Assembly: GCA_017308375.1 (NCBI GenBank)
Contig: JAFKEW010000015.1
Coordinates: 1 to 64,000, forward strand
DNA length: 64,000 bases
Reading direction: 5' to 3'
Origin: Alphaproteobacteria bacterium
GTDB lineage: Bacteria; Pseudomonadota; Alphaproteobacteria; Micropepsales; Micropepsaceae
This document shows, piece by piece, positions 17,989 through 27,795 of the stretch. The translations under genes were made by a program, and so were the position numbers. The notes under the pieces were generated by a model. The model had not been told where the DNA came from. It made no database searches and was given only the letters and a program-made list of their open reading frames with translations. Position 1 is the stretch's first letter; every line of letters begins with the position of its first letter.

Positions 17989-18856
17989 TTCGGCGACGTC
18001 CGATCGCCAGAAACAGTCGCCGGTGGGCATCGTCGGCTCGCTGCTGCTGCACGGGCTGGTGGTCGTGGCCTCGCTGTTCACCTGGCAGCACAAGCTCGAC
18101 ATCTCGAAGGAATCGCCGCCCGTGGTTCCGGTCGAACTGGTGACGCTCGCCGACAAGACCAATATCCAGGCCATGGTGAAGAAACCGGCGGAACCGCCGA
18201 AGCCGGAACCCGCGCCGGAAATCAAGCCGCAGGAAGATTTCGACACCCCCGCGCCAGTGGAGGCCAAGGCCCCGGAACCGATCGAGGTGCCGCCCGAACC
18301 CGCGCCGGTCGAAAAACCGAAGCCGAAGGTCGAACCCAAACCGGCGGAAAAGAAGCCGGAAAAAACGGCCGAGAAAAAACCGCCGGAGAAGAAGGTCGAG
18401 AAGAAGACCGAGAAAAAGAAATCCTTCGATATCAACAACGTGCTCGCCCTGCTGAACAAGCAGGAGGAGAAACAGGCACCGCCCGCCAACGCCAAAACCG
18501 GCGATCGCAACATCCGCGGTATCGGCGATCAGAACGCGATGACGATGGATTTGGCCGACAGCCTGCGCAACCAGATCGCCCAATGCTGGAGCGTGCCGGC
18601 CGGTGCACCGCATCCCGAACGGCTGATCGTGCAACTCGATGTCTATCTCAATCGCGACGGCAGCGTCGCACAGCCGCCACAATTAAACGCAGAATCGGCG
18701 GCTGCCGCACGCAGCGATCCGTTCATGCGTGCGGCTGCGGAAGCGGCACGGCGCGCCATCTATGTTTGCGCGCCCTATAAATTGCCGGTGGATCGTTATT
18801 CGATCTGGGGTGAACTGGTTGTGACATTCGATCCCCGCATGATGATGGGGCAGTGA
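17954..18856 (+). CDS. tolA: Tol-Pal system protein TolA
   Basis: TolA spans the periplasm from the TolQR motor towards Pal. The 300-residue protein has an N-terminal membrane anchor (about 24-43, [17 protein letters not shown]), a long central stretch rich in Pro, Glu and Lys (about 65-160), and a C-terminal TolA/TonB-like domain with QCWSVPAGA and a paired Cys in YVCAPYK. The start at 17954 lies inside tolR, so the overlap is 35 bases. An upstream ATG-like start at 17918 is less likely. Confidence 0.9.
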   Translation: MPPSPIARTRISSATSDRQKQSPVGIVGSLLLHGLVVVASLFTWQHKLDISKESPPVVPVELVTLADKTNIQAMVKKPAEPPKPEPAPEIKPQEDFDTPAPVEAKAPEPIEVPPEPAPVEKPKPKVEPKPAEKKPEKTAEKKPPEKKVEKKTEKKKSFDINNVLALLNKQEEKQAPPANAKTGDRNIRGIGDQNAMTMDLADSLRNQIAQCWSVPAGAPHPERLIVQLDVYLNRDGSVAQPPQLNAESAAAARSDPFMRAAAEAARRAIYVCAPYKLPVDRYSIWGELVVTFDPRMMMGQ

Positions 18857-18867
18857 GGAGAGGGAAG

Positions 18868-20205
18868 ATGGGGCATTTCGGCCATTTGAAAAAAATCATT
18901 CTGGCGATCGTGCTTGGCGCAATTCTGCCGTTTGCATTTCCTTTTTCCGCCTCGGCCGCGCTGCATGTCGATGTCAATCAGGGCGTCAGCCAGCCGCTGC
19001 CGATCGCGATCCCGGATTTTCTCGGCGGCCAGCCGCAATCGAACGATGCGCAAGTTGGCGCCAATATCGCGGGCGTTGTGCGGGCCGATCTCGGCCGTTC
19101 CGGTCTTTTCCGCCCCCTCGATCCGAAATCCTTCATCGAGGCCATCCGCAACATCAACGTGCCGCCGCAATTCGCCAATTGGCGCGTGATCAATGCCCAG
19201 GGCCTCGTCACCGGCCAGGTGACGACGCAGACCGATGGCCGCCTGCGCGTCGAATTCCGGCTGTGGGATGTCTATGGCGAAAGCCAGATGCTGGGCCTGC
19301 AATATTTCACCACGCCGGAAAACTGGCGCCGCATCGCGCACATGATTTCCGATGCGATCTATGAACGCATCACGGGCGAGAAGGGCTATTTCGATACCCG
19401 CATCGTCTTCATTTCGGAATCGGGCCCGGCGCTGCATCGCGTCAAGCGTCTTGCGGTGATGGATCAGGATGGCGCCAATCCGATCTTCCTCACCCGCGGC
19501 AATTATCTGGTGCTGACGCCGCGCTTCAATCCCACCGCGCAGATGATCGCCTACATGTCCTATATCGGAAACAGGCCGCGGGTTTATCTGTTCGATCTCG
19601 AAACCGGCAAACAGCAGATGCTGGGCAATTTCCCGACCATGACGTTTTCGCCGCGCTTCTCACCCGATGGCAACAAGGTGGTGATGTCGCTGGAGCGGTC
19701 GGGCAATTCCGATATCTATCTGATGGATCTGCGCACGCGCGCGGTCACCCGCCTGACCTCCGATCCCAATATCGATACATCGCCGTCGTTCTCGCCGGAT
19801 GGGCGGCAGATCACGTTTGAATCGGATCGCAGCGGCTCGCAGCAGGTTTATGTGATGAATGCCGATGGTTCCAATCAGCACCGCATCAGTTTCGGCAAGG
19901 GCAAGAACGGCACACCGGTGTGGAGCCCGCGCGGCGATCTCATCGCCTTCACCAAACAGGCAAGCGGTGCCTTCCGCATCGGCGTGATGGCGCCCGATGG
20001 TTCGGGGGAGCGCATCATCACCGACGGCTGGGAGGATGAGGGGCCGACCTGGGCGCCGAACGGCCGGGTTTTGATGTTCACCCGGACTGGAACGGGCAGC
20101 CGCGGCTCCTCGATTTGGGAGGTGGATGTGACCGGGCGGAACCTGCATCGGGTGCCGACACCGGGCGGCGCCAGCGATCCTGCATGGTCTCCCTTGATCC
20201 AGTAA
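18868..20205 (+). CDS. tolB: Tol-Pal system beta-propeller protein TolB
   Basis: TolB is a periplasmic protein that binds Pal. The 445-residue protein has a signal peptide ([10 protein letters not shown], hydrophobic core, cleavage near SASAA at 30-32), an N-terminal alpha/beta domain, and a beta-propeller with repeated blades such as [33 protein letters not shown] and DPAWSPL. The ATG at 18868 follows GGAGAGGGAAG. It begins 11 bases after tolA. Confidence 0.95.
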   Translation: MGHFGHLKKIILAIVLGAILPFAFPFSASAALHVDVNQGVSQPLPIAIPDFLGGQPQSNDAQVGANIAGVVRADLGRSGLFRPLDPKSFIEAIRNINVPPQFANWRVINAQGLVTGQVTTQTDGRLRVEFRLWDVYGESQMLGLQYFTTPENWRRIAHMISDAIYERITGEKGYFDTRIVFISESGPALHRVKRLAVMDQDGANPIFLTRGNYLVLTPRFNPTAQMIAYMSYIGNRPRVYLFDLETGKQQMLGNFPTMTFSPRFSPDGNKVVMSLERSGNSDIYLMDLRTRAVTRLTSDPNIDTSPSFSPDGRQITFESDRSGSQQVYVMNADGSNQHRISFGKGKNGTPVWSPRGDLIAFTKQASGAFRIGVMAPDGSGERIITDGWEDEGPTWAPNGRVLMFTRTGTGSRGSSIWEVDVTGRNLHRVPTPGGASDPAWSPLIQ

Positions 20206-20238
20206 GGCGAAAATCCTAGAGTTTGGCCGATTTTCGCC
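20206..20238 (+). terminator. Hairpin directly after tolB
   Basis: GGCGAAAATC (20206-20215) pairs perfectly with GATTTTCGCC (20229-20238), loop 13 bases, starting at the base after the tolB stop. No T-tract follows, so it is probably an mRNA 3' stabiliser or partial attenuator that separates tolB from pal rather than a full terminator. Confidence 0.55.
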
Positions 20239-20358
20239 ACATTCCACGGCTCTTTACGGGGGTGTTGAGCGTTTAATCCGGAAGGTGCGCGCGCGAGTTC
20301 CTTCCTTAGGGCAGCCCCGACGCACCCGGGGGTGCTTTCCACGGAGTTACGGATTCCC

Positions 20359-20874
20359 ATGATGAAATTATCGACGGGTTTGAAATTCGCCACAATTGCA
20401 GTTGCGCTTGTTCTGGCAGGTTGTGCCTCCAAGAAACCGGCGCCGGTCGAAGAAGCCCCCCCGCCCCCGCAGACGGCGCCCGCGCCGACTTCTTCCATCG
20501 TCCCCGGCAGCGCCGAGGATCTGCGCGTCAATGTCGGCGATACGGTTCATTTCGACTACGACCGCTATTCCCTTCAGGACGAAGGCAAAACGGTCCTTCA
20601 GCGTCAGGCGGCCTGGCTTGCCAAATATCCTTCGGTCCGTGTGACCATCGAAGGAAATTGTGACGAGCGCGGCACGCGGGAATACAACCTCGCGCTCGGC
20701 GCCCGCCGCGCCAATGCGGCGAAGGAATATCTGGTCAGCCTCGGCGTTTCGGCGGCGCGGATCGACACGATCTCCTACGGCAAAGAACGTCCGACCTGCA
20801 CGGAATCGACGGAGTCCTGCTGGGCGCAGAACCGTCGTGACGTCACCACGATCACGTCGGGCGCCGCCTCCTAA
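20359..20874 (+). CDS. pal: Peptidoglycan-associated lipoprotein Pal
   Basis: Pal is an outer-membrane lipoprotein that binds peptidoglycan and the Tol complex. The 171-residue protein has a lipoprotein signal with lipobox VLAGC (Cys 22), a Pro/Ala linker, and an OmpA-like domain with HFDYDRYSL, GNCDERGTREYNLALG and RRANAAKEYL. Starts at 20359 (MMK) and 20362 are both possible. Pal is followed by a strong terminator, and cpoB is likely transcribed separately. Confidence 0.96.
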   Translation: MMKLSTGLKFATIAVALVLAGCASKKPAPVEEAPPPPQTAPAPTSSIVPGSAEDLRVNVGDTVHFDYDRYSLQDEGKTVLQRQAAWLAKYPSVRVTIEGNCDERGTREYNLALGARRANAAKEYLVSLGVSAARIDTISYGKERPTCTESTESCWAQNRRDVTTITSGAAS

Positions 20875-20899
20875 GGCATCCGGCCGATCCGGCTTTGAG

Positions 20900-20933
20900 A
20901 AGGGCGTCCCCTCCTGGGGGGGCGCCCTTTTTC
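20900..20933 (+). terminator. Rho-independent terminator after pal
   Basis: AAGGGCG plus TCCCC (from 20900) pairs with GGGG plus CGCCCTT (to 20929), followed by TTTTTC. The long GC stem and T-run make a good intrinsic terminator 25 bases after the pal stop. Confidence 0.85.
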
Positions 20934-21052
20934 GCGTGTCCTGCGCCGGTCTTTTCGCATTGTTGCTCAACGGACTCTTAATCCCAGGCCTCAATTTCGG
21001 CTAAGAAATCGCTATGGATGGCGAATCAGCCCCATGAGGCGAGTACCGTGAC

Positions 21053-22381
21053 ATGCCCAAGATGACCCCCTCTGCGTTGCCTTCCCGGATTTTTCCGCTG
21101 CGCGCCGGAATCTTTCCGCTGCGCGTGCTGGGCATTCCGCTGCTGGCGGCGTGTCTTTTCGTTCCGCCCGCTTTTGCCGCACCCCGGGCGCCGGGCGCCG
21201 CCACGAACGCGGCGCAGGCCACCGCAGGCCGGCAATATGCCCAGCTCTGGTCCGATTACAGCGACCGTGAAGTGACCGATGAATCCCGCCGCCTCAGCCG
21301 CTCGCTGGGCGACGACAATGCCCAGCCCGGACATCAGCGTGTCGCTGGCCTGTTCGGCAAGTCGGATGACGAGATTGCCGCCGAGCAGGCCGCCCAGCAG
21401 CGCGAGGATGCGCAGGATGCCTCCATCCGCGATCTGCGCCAGCGGGTCAGCGATCTGGAAGACAGCGTGCGCCGGCTGACGGGGCAGATGGAAGTGCTCG
21501 GCCACCGCATGCAGCAGATGAAGACCGATACCGCCCGCGCGCAGAAGGATTTCGAATACCGCATCTGCACCATGGCGGCGCATCAGCTTGGCGCTTCGGG
21601 CGATCAGAGCGGGGAGGGGCTCGATTGCGGCGCGATGCAGCAATCGGGGCAGCAATCAGGGCCGCAACCGGGGCCGCTGCCGGGTGGGCAGCAGCAGGGC
21701 AGCATCGCGCCCTCCGGTAATACGGGCATGAATGCGGGCGCACCGCCGCCGGGCGGCTCGCAGCATTACGCCACCCAATCGCCGCAGCGGCTGCAGCCTT
21801 ATGAATCCGGCAGCAACGCTTACGATTCGGGCAACGGCCAGCTTGCGCCGCCGCCCGGCGTTCTCGGCACCTTGAACCAGAACGATCTGAACGATGTGCC
21901 GCGCGGGCCTTCAAGCCGCGATTATCCGCCGCCGGACGATCGTGCCGGCCCGGCTTCCAGCGCCCCGCGCCAGTTGGGCGATGCGGGCGGCGGCACGCGC
22001 GCCCAGTACAATGCGGCGATGCAGATGCTTTCGCGCGCCCGTTACGATGATGCGCGCAGCGCCTTCCGCGGTTTTGTCGATGCCAACCCGAATGACGCGC
22101 TAGCCCCGCAGGCGCTTTATTGGGTGGGCGACATCGCCTATGTGCAGAAGGATTATCAGAACGCCGCCCGCGCCTTTGCCGAGAACATCAAGAAATACCC
22201 GACCAGCACGCGCGCGCCCGACAGCATGCTCAAGCTTGGCCAGGCGCTGATTGCCATGGGCCAGAAACAGGAAGGCTGCACCACCCTTGGCGCCCTCAAG
22301 GCCAAATACCCCTCGGCCTCCAAGACCATCGTCGATCAGGCGCACAGCGACCGCAAAGCCGCCTCCTGCCGCGCGGCCTGA
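21053..22381 (+). CDS. cpoB: Tol-Pal system protein CpoB (YbgF)
   Basis: CpoB coordinates outer-membrane constriction with peptidoglycan synthesis. The 442-residue protein has a signal peptide (hydrophobic core LGIPLLAACLFVPPAFA), a coiled coil (about residues 100-160, IRDLRQRVSDLEDSVRRLTG), a long low-complexity Gln/Gly/Pro linker (about 180-305), and C-terminal TPR repeats with YWVGDIAYVQKDYQNAARAF. The linker makes it much longer than E. coli CpoB (263). The coding frame of tilS begins 26 bases after its stop. Confidence 0.92.
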   Translation: MPKMTPSALPSRIFPLRAGIFPLRVLGIPLLAACLFVPPAFAAPRAPGAATNAAQATAGRQYAQLWSDYSDREVTDESRRLSRSLGDDNAQPGHQRVAGLFGKSDDEIAAEQAAQQREDAQDASIRDLRQRVSDLEDSVRRLTGQMEVLGHRMQQMKTDTARAQKDFEYRICTMAAHQLGASGDQSGEGLDCGAMQQSGQQSGPQPGPLPGGQQQGSIAPSGNTGMNAGAPPPGGSQHYATQSPQRLQPYESGSNAYDSGNGQLAPPPGVLGTLNQNDLNDVPRGPSSRDYPPPDDRAGPASSAPRQLGDAGGGTRAQYNAAMQMLSRARYDDARSAFRGFVDANPNDALAPQALYWVGDIAYVQKDYQNAARAFAENIKKYPTSTRAPDSMLKLGQALIAMGQKQEGCTTLGALKAKYPSASKTIVDQAHSDRKAASCRAA

Positions 22382-22406
22382 GCTTTCGCGCCGCTTCGCC
22401 GCGTCG

Positions 22407-23462
22407 ATGGCGCGGCTCGATGCCGCGCGCGTTTTTTGGCCGGCGGCGGTCGGCGTATCGGGCGGCGGCGATTCCATCGCCCTGATGGTTCTTCTGGCGC
22501 GCTGGGCGAAAAGCCGCCATCTGCCGCCGCCCATTATCCTCACCGTCGATCATCGCCTGCAGCCCGGCTCCGGCGAACAGGCGCGGGGCGTCGCCGCACA
22601 GGCCGCAGCACTCGGCCTGGAATGCCATGTGCTCGTCTGGCGCGGGAAGAAACCGCAAAGCGGGATCGAGGGTCACGCGCGCGAAGCCCGTTACCGCCTG
22701 ATGGGAAACTGGTGCCGCCGTCAGCGTCAGGGCCGCCGCGTGTCCGCGCTTTATCTCGCGCACAGCGAGGACGATCAGGCCGAAACCTTCCTGTTGCGTC
22801 TGGCCCGCGGCAGCGGGCTTGACGGTCTTGCCGCGATGCAGCCGGCGGCGCCGTTTCCGCTACCCGGTTTTGCGGGATTGAAACTGGTCCGCCCGCTGCT
22901 CGGGTTTTCCCGCGATGAATTGCGCGCGTTTCTGGCCGCGCGCCGCATCCCCTGGCATGAGGATCCGATGAACGGCGACGAACGCTTCGCCCGTGTGCGC
23001 CTGCGTCAGGCTCTGCCGGTTCTGGACGCGGCCGGGCTCACACCGTCGCGCATCGCACAGGCCGCGGCCCATCTGGCGCGCGCGCGCACTGCACTGGAGG
23101 CGGCCACCGATGCACGCATCGCCGCCGCCGCGACGGTGGAGAAATCCCGCATCCTGCTGAACGGAACGGTGCTCCTTTCCGCCCCGCGGGAAATCGGCCT
23201 GCGCGCGCTCGCCCGCCTCTTGATGCAGGTTTCAGGGCAGGGCTACCGCCCGCGCTTTGCCGCGCTGGAATCGCTTTATGACGCACTCACCCGGCCCGGT
23301 TTCGCCGGGCGCACGCTGCATGGCTGCAAACTCGCCCGCGCACCGAAGCGGGCCGCGCTCTATGGCGCGGAAACTTTCGTGCTGGGGCGGGAACCCGGCC
23401 GCAAAAGGCCCGGCCACAAAGAAAAAGAGGCAAAGGGAAAGCCGGGGCTTGAGCCCAAATAA
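22407..23462 (+). CDS. tilS: tRNA(Ile)-lysidine synthetase TilS
   Basis: TilS converts C34 of tRNA-Ile(CAU) to lysidine, allowing AUA decoding. The 351-residue protein has the PP-loop SGGGDS (18-23), the family element TVDHRLQPGS, and AHSEDDQAETFLLRLARGSG followed by LVRPLLGF. The ATG at 22407 is the first in frame after cpoB. The tail is Lys/Arg-rich and degenerate. It precedes ftsH, the standard order in this class. Confidence 0.93.
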   Translation: MARLDAARVFWPAAVGVSGGGDSIALMVLLARWAKSRHLPPPIILTVDHRLQPGSGEQARGVAAQAAALGLECHVLVWRGKKPQSGIEGHAREARYRLMGNWCRRQRQGRRVSALYLAHSEDDQAETFLLRLARGSGLDGLAAMQPAAPFPLPGFAGLKLVRPLLGFSRDELRAFLAARRIPWHEDPMNGDERFARVRLRQALPVLDAAGLTPSRIAQAAAHLARARTALEAATDARIAAAATVEKSRILLNGTVLLSAPREIGLRALARLLMQVSGQGYRPRFAALESLYDALTRPGFAGRTLHGCKLARAPKRAALYGAETFVLGREPGRKRPGHKEKEAKGKPGLEPK

Positions 23463-23664
23463 GGCCAAAGTCCACAATCATTGTAATGGCAATTGGCGCC
23501 CGACCCCGGCCGATTTCAAAAAATTGCCCATTTCGTAGAATTGATTGGGACTCGCAACCTTGGCGGAGAAATCCTATTTACGGATTGTCCCGTATTAAGA
23601 GGTCGGTGGAGGGGGAACTCCGCCGGGGCCCGCGACCGGAAGACCGGGCCATGAAAGGATCGCC

Positions 23665-25581
23665 GTGAACAATCTCCGCAATCTTGCGCTCTGGATCTTG
23701 ATCGCGCTTCTGCTGGTGGCCCTGTTCAACCTGTTTCAGGGTACGGGCAGCCGGCCGGCCACGACCACGATCAATTTCACCGAATTCAATCAGCAGGTGA
23801 CTCAGGGCGCGGTGAAGGATGTCACGATCCAGCGCGATCAGATTTCCGGCCACCTGACCAACGGCCAGGCGTTCATCACCTATGCACCGAACGATCCGGG
23901 TCTGGTGCAGCGCATGTTGCAGAACAAGGTCAACATCAATGTGAAGCCGGACGATAACGGCTTCTCGCTGATGGGCATCCTGATTCAGTCGCTGCCGATG
24001 CTGATCCTGATCGCGGGCTGGATTTTCTTCATGCGCCAGATGCAGTCCGGCGGCGGCAAGGCCATGGGCTTCGGCAAGAGCAAGGCGAAAATGCTCACCG
24101 AGCGTACCGGCCGGGTGACGTTTGAAGATGTCGCCGGCGTGGACGAGGCGAAGGAGGAACTGCAGGAGATTGTGGAGTTCCTGCGCGATCCCCAGAAGTT
24201 TCAGCGCCTGGGCGGGCGCATCCCCAAGGGTGTGCTGCTGGTCGGCCCGCCGGGCACCGGCAAAACGTTGCTCGCGCGCGCCATCGCGGGCGAAGCCAAT
24301 GTGCCCTTCTTCACCATTTCGGGTTCCGACTTTGTCGAAATGTTCGTCGGCGTCGGCGCAAGCCGCGTGCGCGACATGTTCGAACAGGCCAAGAAGAACG
24401 CGCCCTGCATCGTCTTCATCGACGAAATCGATGCGGTCGGCCGTCATCGCGGCGCCGGTCTCGGCGGCGGCAATGACGAGCGGGAGCAGACGCTGAACCA
24501 GTTGCTGGTGGAGATGGACGGTTTCGAATCCACCGAAGGCGTGATCCTGATCGCCGCCACCAACCGGCCAGACGTGCTCGACCCCGCTCTGTTGCGCCCC
24601 GGCCGTTTCGACCGCCATGTGGTGGTGCCGAACCCCGATCTGGCGGGCCGCGAAAAAATCATCCGCGTGCATCTGCGCAAGGTTCCGCTCGCCCCCGATG
24701 TCGATCCGCGTGTGATCGCACGCGGTACGCCCGGTTTCTCCGGCGCCGATCTCGCCAATCTGGTGAACGAGGCGGCATTGCTCGCCGCCCGCCGCGGCAA
24801 GCGCGTCGTCACCCTGATGGAACTGGAAGACGCGAAAGACCGCGTGATGATGGGTGCGGAACGCCGCTCCATGGCCATGACGGATGAGGAGAAGAAGCTC
24901 ACCGCCTATCATGAAGGCGGTCACGCGCTCGTCGCGCTGCATGTCGAAGGCTCGGATCCCATTCACAAGGCCACCATCATTCCGCGCGGGCGCGCGCTCG
25001 GCATGGTGATGCGCCTGCCCGAACGCGATCAGCTTTCGATCACGCGCCAGAAAATGCTGGCCGATCTTTGCGTCGCCTTTGGTGGCCGTCTGGCGGAAGA
25101 GCTGATCTTCGGCCACGAAAAGGTCACCACCGGCGCGATGAGCGACATTGAAATGGCCACCCGCATGGCGCGCGCCATGGTCACCCGCTACGGCATGAGC
25201 GACGATCTGGGCCCGATCCTCTATGGCGAAAACCAGGAAGAGGTGTTCCTCGGTCACTCGGTGTCGCGGACGCAGAACATTTCGGAAGCGACCGCACAGA
25301 AGATCGACGCGGAAATCCGCCGCATCATCGACGAGACCTATGCCCGTGCGAACCAGATCCTGTCGGATCATATCGACGATCTGCACACGCTGGCGAAGGG
25401 CCTGCTCGAATACGAAACCCTGACGGGCGATGAGATTATCGCGCTCTTGAAGGGCATTCCGCCGGTGCGCAAACCGTATGAGGAGCCCGAGCCCCAGCGC
25501 GGTCCGGGGCCCAGCGTGCCGCAGGCCGGCCGCCCCCGCGGCATCGGCCCTATCGCCCCCGAACCCCAGCCGGGCCGGTAA
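23665..25581 (+). CDS. ftsH: ATP-dependent zinc metalloprotease FtsH
   Basis: FtsH is a membrane-bound AAA+ protease for regulatory and misfolded membrane proteins. The 638 residues include two membrane segments (about 5-24 and 102-122), Walker A GPPGTGKT (194-201), Walker B FIDEID (251-256), the SRH region RPGRFDRH, and the zinc motif HEGGH (416-420). The start is GTG at 23665, after AAAGGATCGCC. The tail is Pro-rich and variable. The 202-base leader holds AT-rich stretches and probably the promoter, but I cannot name a convincing -35/-10 pair. Confidence 0.97.
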   Translation: MNNLRNLALWILIALLLVALFNLFQGTGSRPATTTINFTEFNQQVTQGAVKDVTIQRDQISGHLTNGQAFITYAPNDPGLVQRMLQNKVNINVKPDDNGFSLMGILIQSLPMLILIAGWIFFMRQMQSGGGKAMGFGKSKAKMLTERTGRVTFEDVAGVDEAKEELQEIVEFLRDPQKFQRLGGRIPKGVLLVGPPGTGKTLLARAIAGEANVPFFTISGSDFVEMFVGVGASRVRDMFEQAKKNAPCIVFIDEIDAVGRHRGAGLGGGNDEREQTLNQLLVEMDGFESTEGVILIAATNRPDVLDPALLRPGRFDRHVVVPNPDLAGREKIIRVHLRKVPLAPDVDPRVIARGTPGFSGADLANLVNEAALLAARRGKRVVTLMELEDAKDRVMMGAERRSMAMTDEEKKLTAYHEGGHALVALHVEGSDPIHKATIIPRGRALGMVMRLPERDQLSITRQKMLADLCVAFGGRLAEELIFGHEKVTTGAMSDIEMATRMARAMVTRYGMSDDLGPILYGENQEEVFLGHSVSRTQNISEATAQKIDAEIRRIIDETYARANQILSDHIDDLHTLAKGLLEYETLTGDEIIALLKGIPPVRKPYEEPEPQRGPGPSVPQAGRPRGIGPIAPEPQPGR

Positions 25582-25634
25582 TTCCAGCCGTGGCGGTGCG
25601 AAGGTCGTTCATTGAGGGTGAGCCGCTGTAAATA

Positions 25635-25740
25635 TTTGTGTTTCAGAAAAAAGAAATTCTGAGACGCAAACCGCTTTGTATCTCACGGATGATTTGCTAG
25701 ATAGTTTGTGTCTCGAATTTTTACGATTATGAGATACAAA
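25635..25740 (+). promoter_or_regulatory. Five half-sites TTTGYRTYTC upstream of the fic gene
   Basis: Five copies of a 10-base half-site lie between ftsH and fic: TTTGTGTTTC (25635-25644, plus), GAGACGCAAA (25661-25670, minus), TTTGTATCTC (25675-25684, plus), TTTGTGTCTC (25705-25714, plus) and GAGATACAAA (25731-25740, minus). They form inverted pairs, one with a 4-base spacer (copies 2 and 3), one with 16 (copies 4 and 5). Copies 1 and 2 extend to TTTGTGTTTCAGAA and TTCTGAGACGCAAA (12 of 14 complementary). The last copy ends on the A of the fic ATG. This looks like a cooperative operator. Confidence 0.75.
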
Positions 25741-26867
25741 TGACCAGATTGAACGGTTATAGGCTCGATGGGGCCATTCGCTATCACTATGGGCAATTTC
25801 CTCCGCAGCATCTGGATTTTGCGCGGCTGATGAAGCCTTTGGGAAGCACGGCGGCCGCGCTGGCGCGTTACGATGCTCTGCTTCGAAATTTACATAATAA
25901 AGATTTGCTGCTGGCCCCTCTTCGTCGGCAGGAAGCCGTTATTTCTTCGCGCATAGAAGGAACGGTCGCCACGCTCGATGAAGTTCTCAAATTTGAAGCC
26001 GAAAAAGAAAATGAGCGTCAGCATCATGTGCGCCATGAGATTATCGAGGTTCACTCCTACTCTCGTGCATTGACACATGCCCAAAATCTCATGAACGGCG
26101 GTTTGCCGATCTGCAGGCGCTTGATTGAACAAACGCACGGCAAATTACTATTTCTTGGGCGCGGTGCGGACAAGCAGCCAGGTCAATTCAAACGGGATCA
26201 AAATTATATTGTCGATAAGACGCATAAAGAGGTCCTCTTTGTTCCCATAAGCGCAGAGAAGCTCGACGACGGAATTAGCGTGTTTGAGAAATTCCTTCAC
26301 GACGAGGAAGTGGAACCGCTCATCCAAACTGCTCTGTCTCACGCGGAATTCGAAGCCCTTCACCCATTCAAAGACGGCAATGGGCGGATGGGGCGAATGC
26401 TTGTCACGCTGTTTTTGTGGTCGAGAGGTTTAATAAGCGATCCGCACTTTTATATCAGTGCTGCGATCGAGGACAGGAAGGAAGAATACATTGATCGCCT
26501 CCGATCGGTCTCCGCAGATGGCCAGTGGACGGAATGGTGCATTTTCTTTTTTCAGATCATCGAAGCGCAGGCAAAATCCAACGTCGAGATTGCCGAGAAG
26601 ATCGACGCTCTGTATTCAGAAATGAAGGAGAAATTTCGCGAAGTGCTGGCTTCGCAGTGGTCGATCAAGGCATTGGATTTCATTTTCGGGACGCCGGTTT
26701 TTCGCAATAGTACGTTTACCGCGAAAGCGGGAATTCCACGTCAAACAGCTGCCAGATTTTCTCGCTTGTTATCTGACGCGGGATTGCTTCGTATTTGGGT
26801 AGAGCCTGCGGGCAGCCGTCCTTCTTTGCTGGCGTTCGAACCCTTGCTCGAAATTGTGCGTGCCTGA
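25740..26867 (+). CDS. Fic family protein, class II, with C-terminal winged helix
   Basis: Fic enzymes transfer AMP or related groups to proteins. The 375-residue protein has the catalytic motif HPFKDGNGRMGR (H208-R219) and an N-terminal inhibitory motif S69xxxE73-G74 in ISSRIEG, which marks self-inhibited class II Fic proteins. The last 60 residues (STFTAKAGIPRQTAARFSRL) look like a winged helix-turn-helix. The gene is visibly AT-richer than its neighbours and sits between ftsH and folP, where most relatives have no gene, so recent transfer is likely. The array of half-sites before it suggests autoregulation through the winged helix. The target is unknown. Confidence 0.9.
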   Translation: MTRLNGYRLDGAIRYHYGQFPPQHLDFARLMKPLGSTAAALARYDALLRNLHNKDLLLAPLRRQEAVISSRIEGTVATLDEVLKFEAEKENERQHHVRHEIIEVHSYSRALTHAQNLMNGGLPICRRLIEQTHGKLLFLGRGADKQPGQFKRDQNYIVDKTHKEVLFVPISAEKLDDGISVFEKFLHDEEVEPLIQTALSHAEFEALHPFKDGNGRMGRMLVTLFLWSRGLISDPHFYISAAIEDRKEEYIDRLRSVSADGQWTEWCIFFFQIIEAQAKSNVEIAEKIDALYSEMKEKFREVLASQWSIKALDFIFGTPVFRNSTFTAKAGIPRQTAARFSRLLSDAGLLRIWVEPAGSRPSLLAFEPLLEIVRA

Positions 26868-26872
26868 CCGTG

Positions 26873-27670
26873 GTGAAACTCTTCGGCATTCTCAACATCA
26901 CACCCGACTCCTTTTCGGATGGCGGGCGTTTCCTCGCGCCTGACGCCGCACTCGCGCACGCGCAAACGCTCATCGATGGCGGTGCCGATGTGCTCGATCT
27001 CGGCGGCGCGTCGTCGAACCCCGATGCGACCCCGGTTGCGCCGGAGGTGGAGATCGCACGCCTTGCCCCCGTCGTCGCGGCGCTGAGGGAAAGGGGCGTG
27101 CCGCTCTCGATCGACACCTATTCGCTTGCCGTGCAGCGTTGGGCGCTGGCTGAAGGCGCCGCCTATCTGAACGACATTCAGGGTTTTCCTGAGCCTGCGC
27201 TCTATCCTGCGCTTGCCGCTTCGCCCGCCCGTCTCGTGGTGATGCACTCGGTTCAGGGCATGGGGCAAGCCACCCGGGTCCATGTCCCGGCGGGGGAAAT
27301 CGTCGCCCGCGTGTGCGCCTTTTTCGAAACCCGTATCGCGGCGCTCACTGCGGCCGGTGTCGCGCGCGAACGTCTGATCCTTGATCCCGGCATGGGGTTT
27401 TTCCTCGGCACCGATCCCGAAACCTCGCTCGAAGTCCTGCGCGCGATCCCGCGGCTGAAGCGCGAATTCGGCCTGCCGGTGCTGATCTCGGTGTCGCGCA
27501 AATCCTTCCTGCGCCGGATCGCCGGGCGGCCGGCGGCGGAGGCGGGCGCCGCCAGCCTCGCTGCGGAACTTTATGCCGCCCGGATGGGGGCGGACCATCT
27601 TCGCACTCATGCCCCCGGCCCGCTTTCGGATGCGTTAAGGGTTTGGAGAGCATTGGAATTCAACAAATAG
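26873..27670 (+). CDS. folP: Dihydropteroate synthase, Sul-like variant
   Basis: The enzyme joins pterin pyrophosphate and p-aminobenzoate in folate synthesis and is the sulfonamide target. The 265-residue protein has NITPDSFSDGG (9-18) but differs from ordinary FolP in several places. It has GGASSNPDA (44-52) instead of GGESTRPGA, YLNDIQGFPEPALYP (98-112), LVVMHSVQ (121-128) and LDPGMGFFLG (170-179). These blocks match the mobile resistance enzymes Sul1 and Sul2 as I know them, including the GF/FF stretch near the pABA site. Start: GTG at 26873, or the adjacent GTG at 26870; the fic stop is at 26865-26867. Genes folP and glmM stay adjacent as usual. Confidence 0.92.
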   Translation: MKLFGILNITPDSFSDGGRFLAPDAALAHAQTLIDGGADVLDLGGASSNPDATPVAPEVEIARLAPVVAALRERGVPLSIDTYSLAVQRWALAEGAAYLNDIQGFPEPALYPALAASPARLVVMHSVQGMGQATRVHVPAGEIVARVCAFFETRIAALTAAGVARERLILDPGMGFFLGTDPETSLEVLRAIPRLKREFGLPVLISVSRKSFLRRIAGRPAAEAGAASLAAELYAARMGADHLRTHAPGPLSDALRVWRALEFNK

Positions 27671-27795
27671 CCGCAAATTGATGCTTTGCTGGCAACCATG
27701 CTATTGCGCCGCCCCCGTTCGGGGTGGCCCATTTCTGGCCCGGATTTTGATATGATTGGGGGTGGTGCCCGCCACCCGGAGGGGAGTGTCCCATT

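Noticed and set aside
23578..25386. 602-residue minus-strand frame opposite ftsH
   Set aside because: Long only because FtsH codons are GC-biased; composition is His/Gln/Arg-rich and no family matches.
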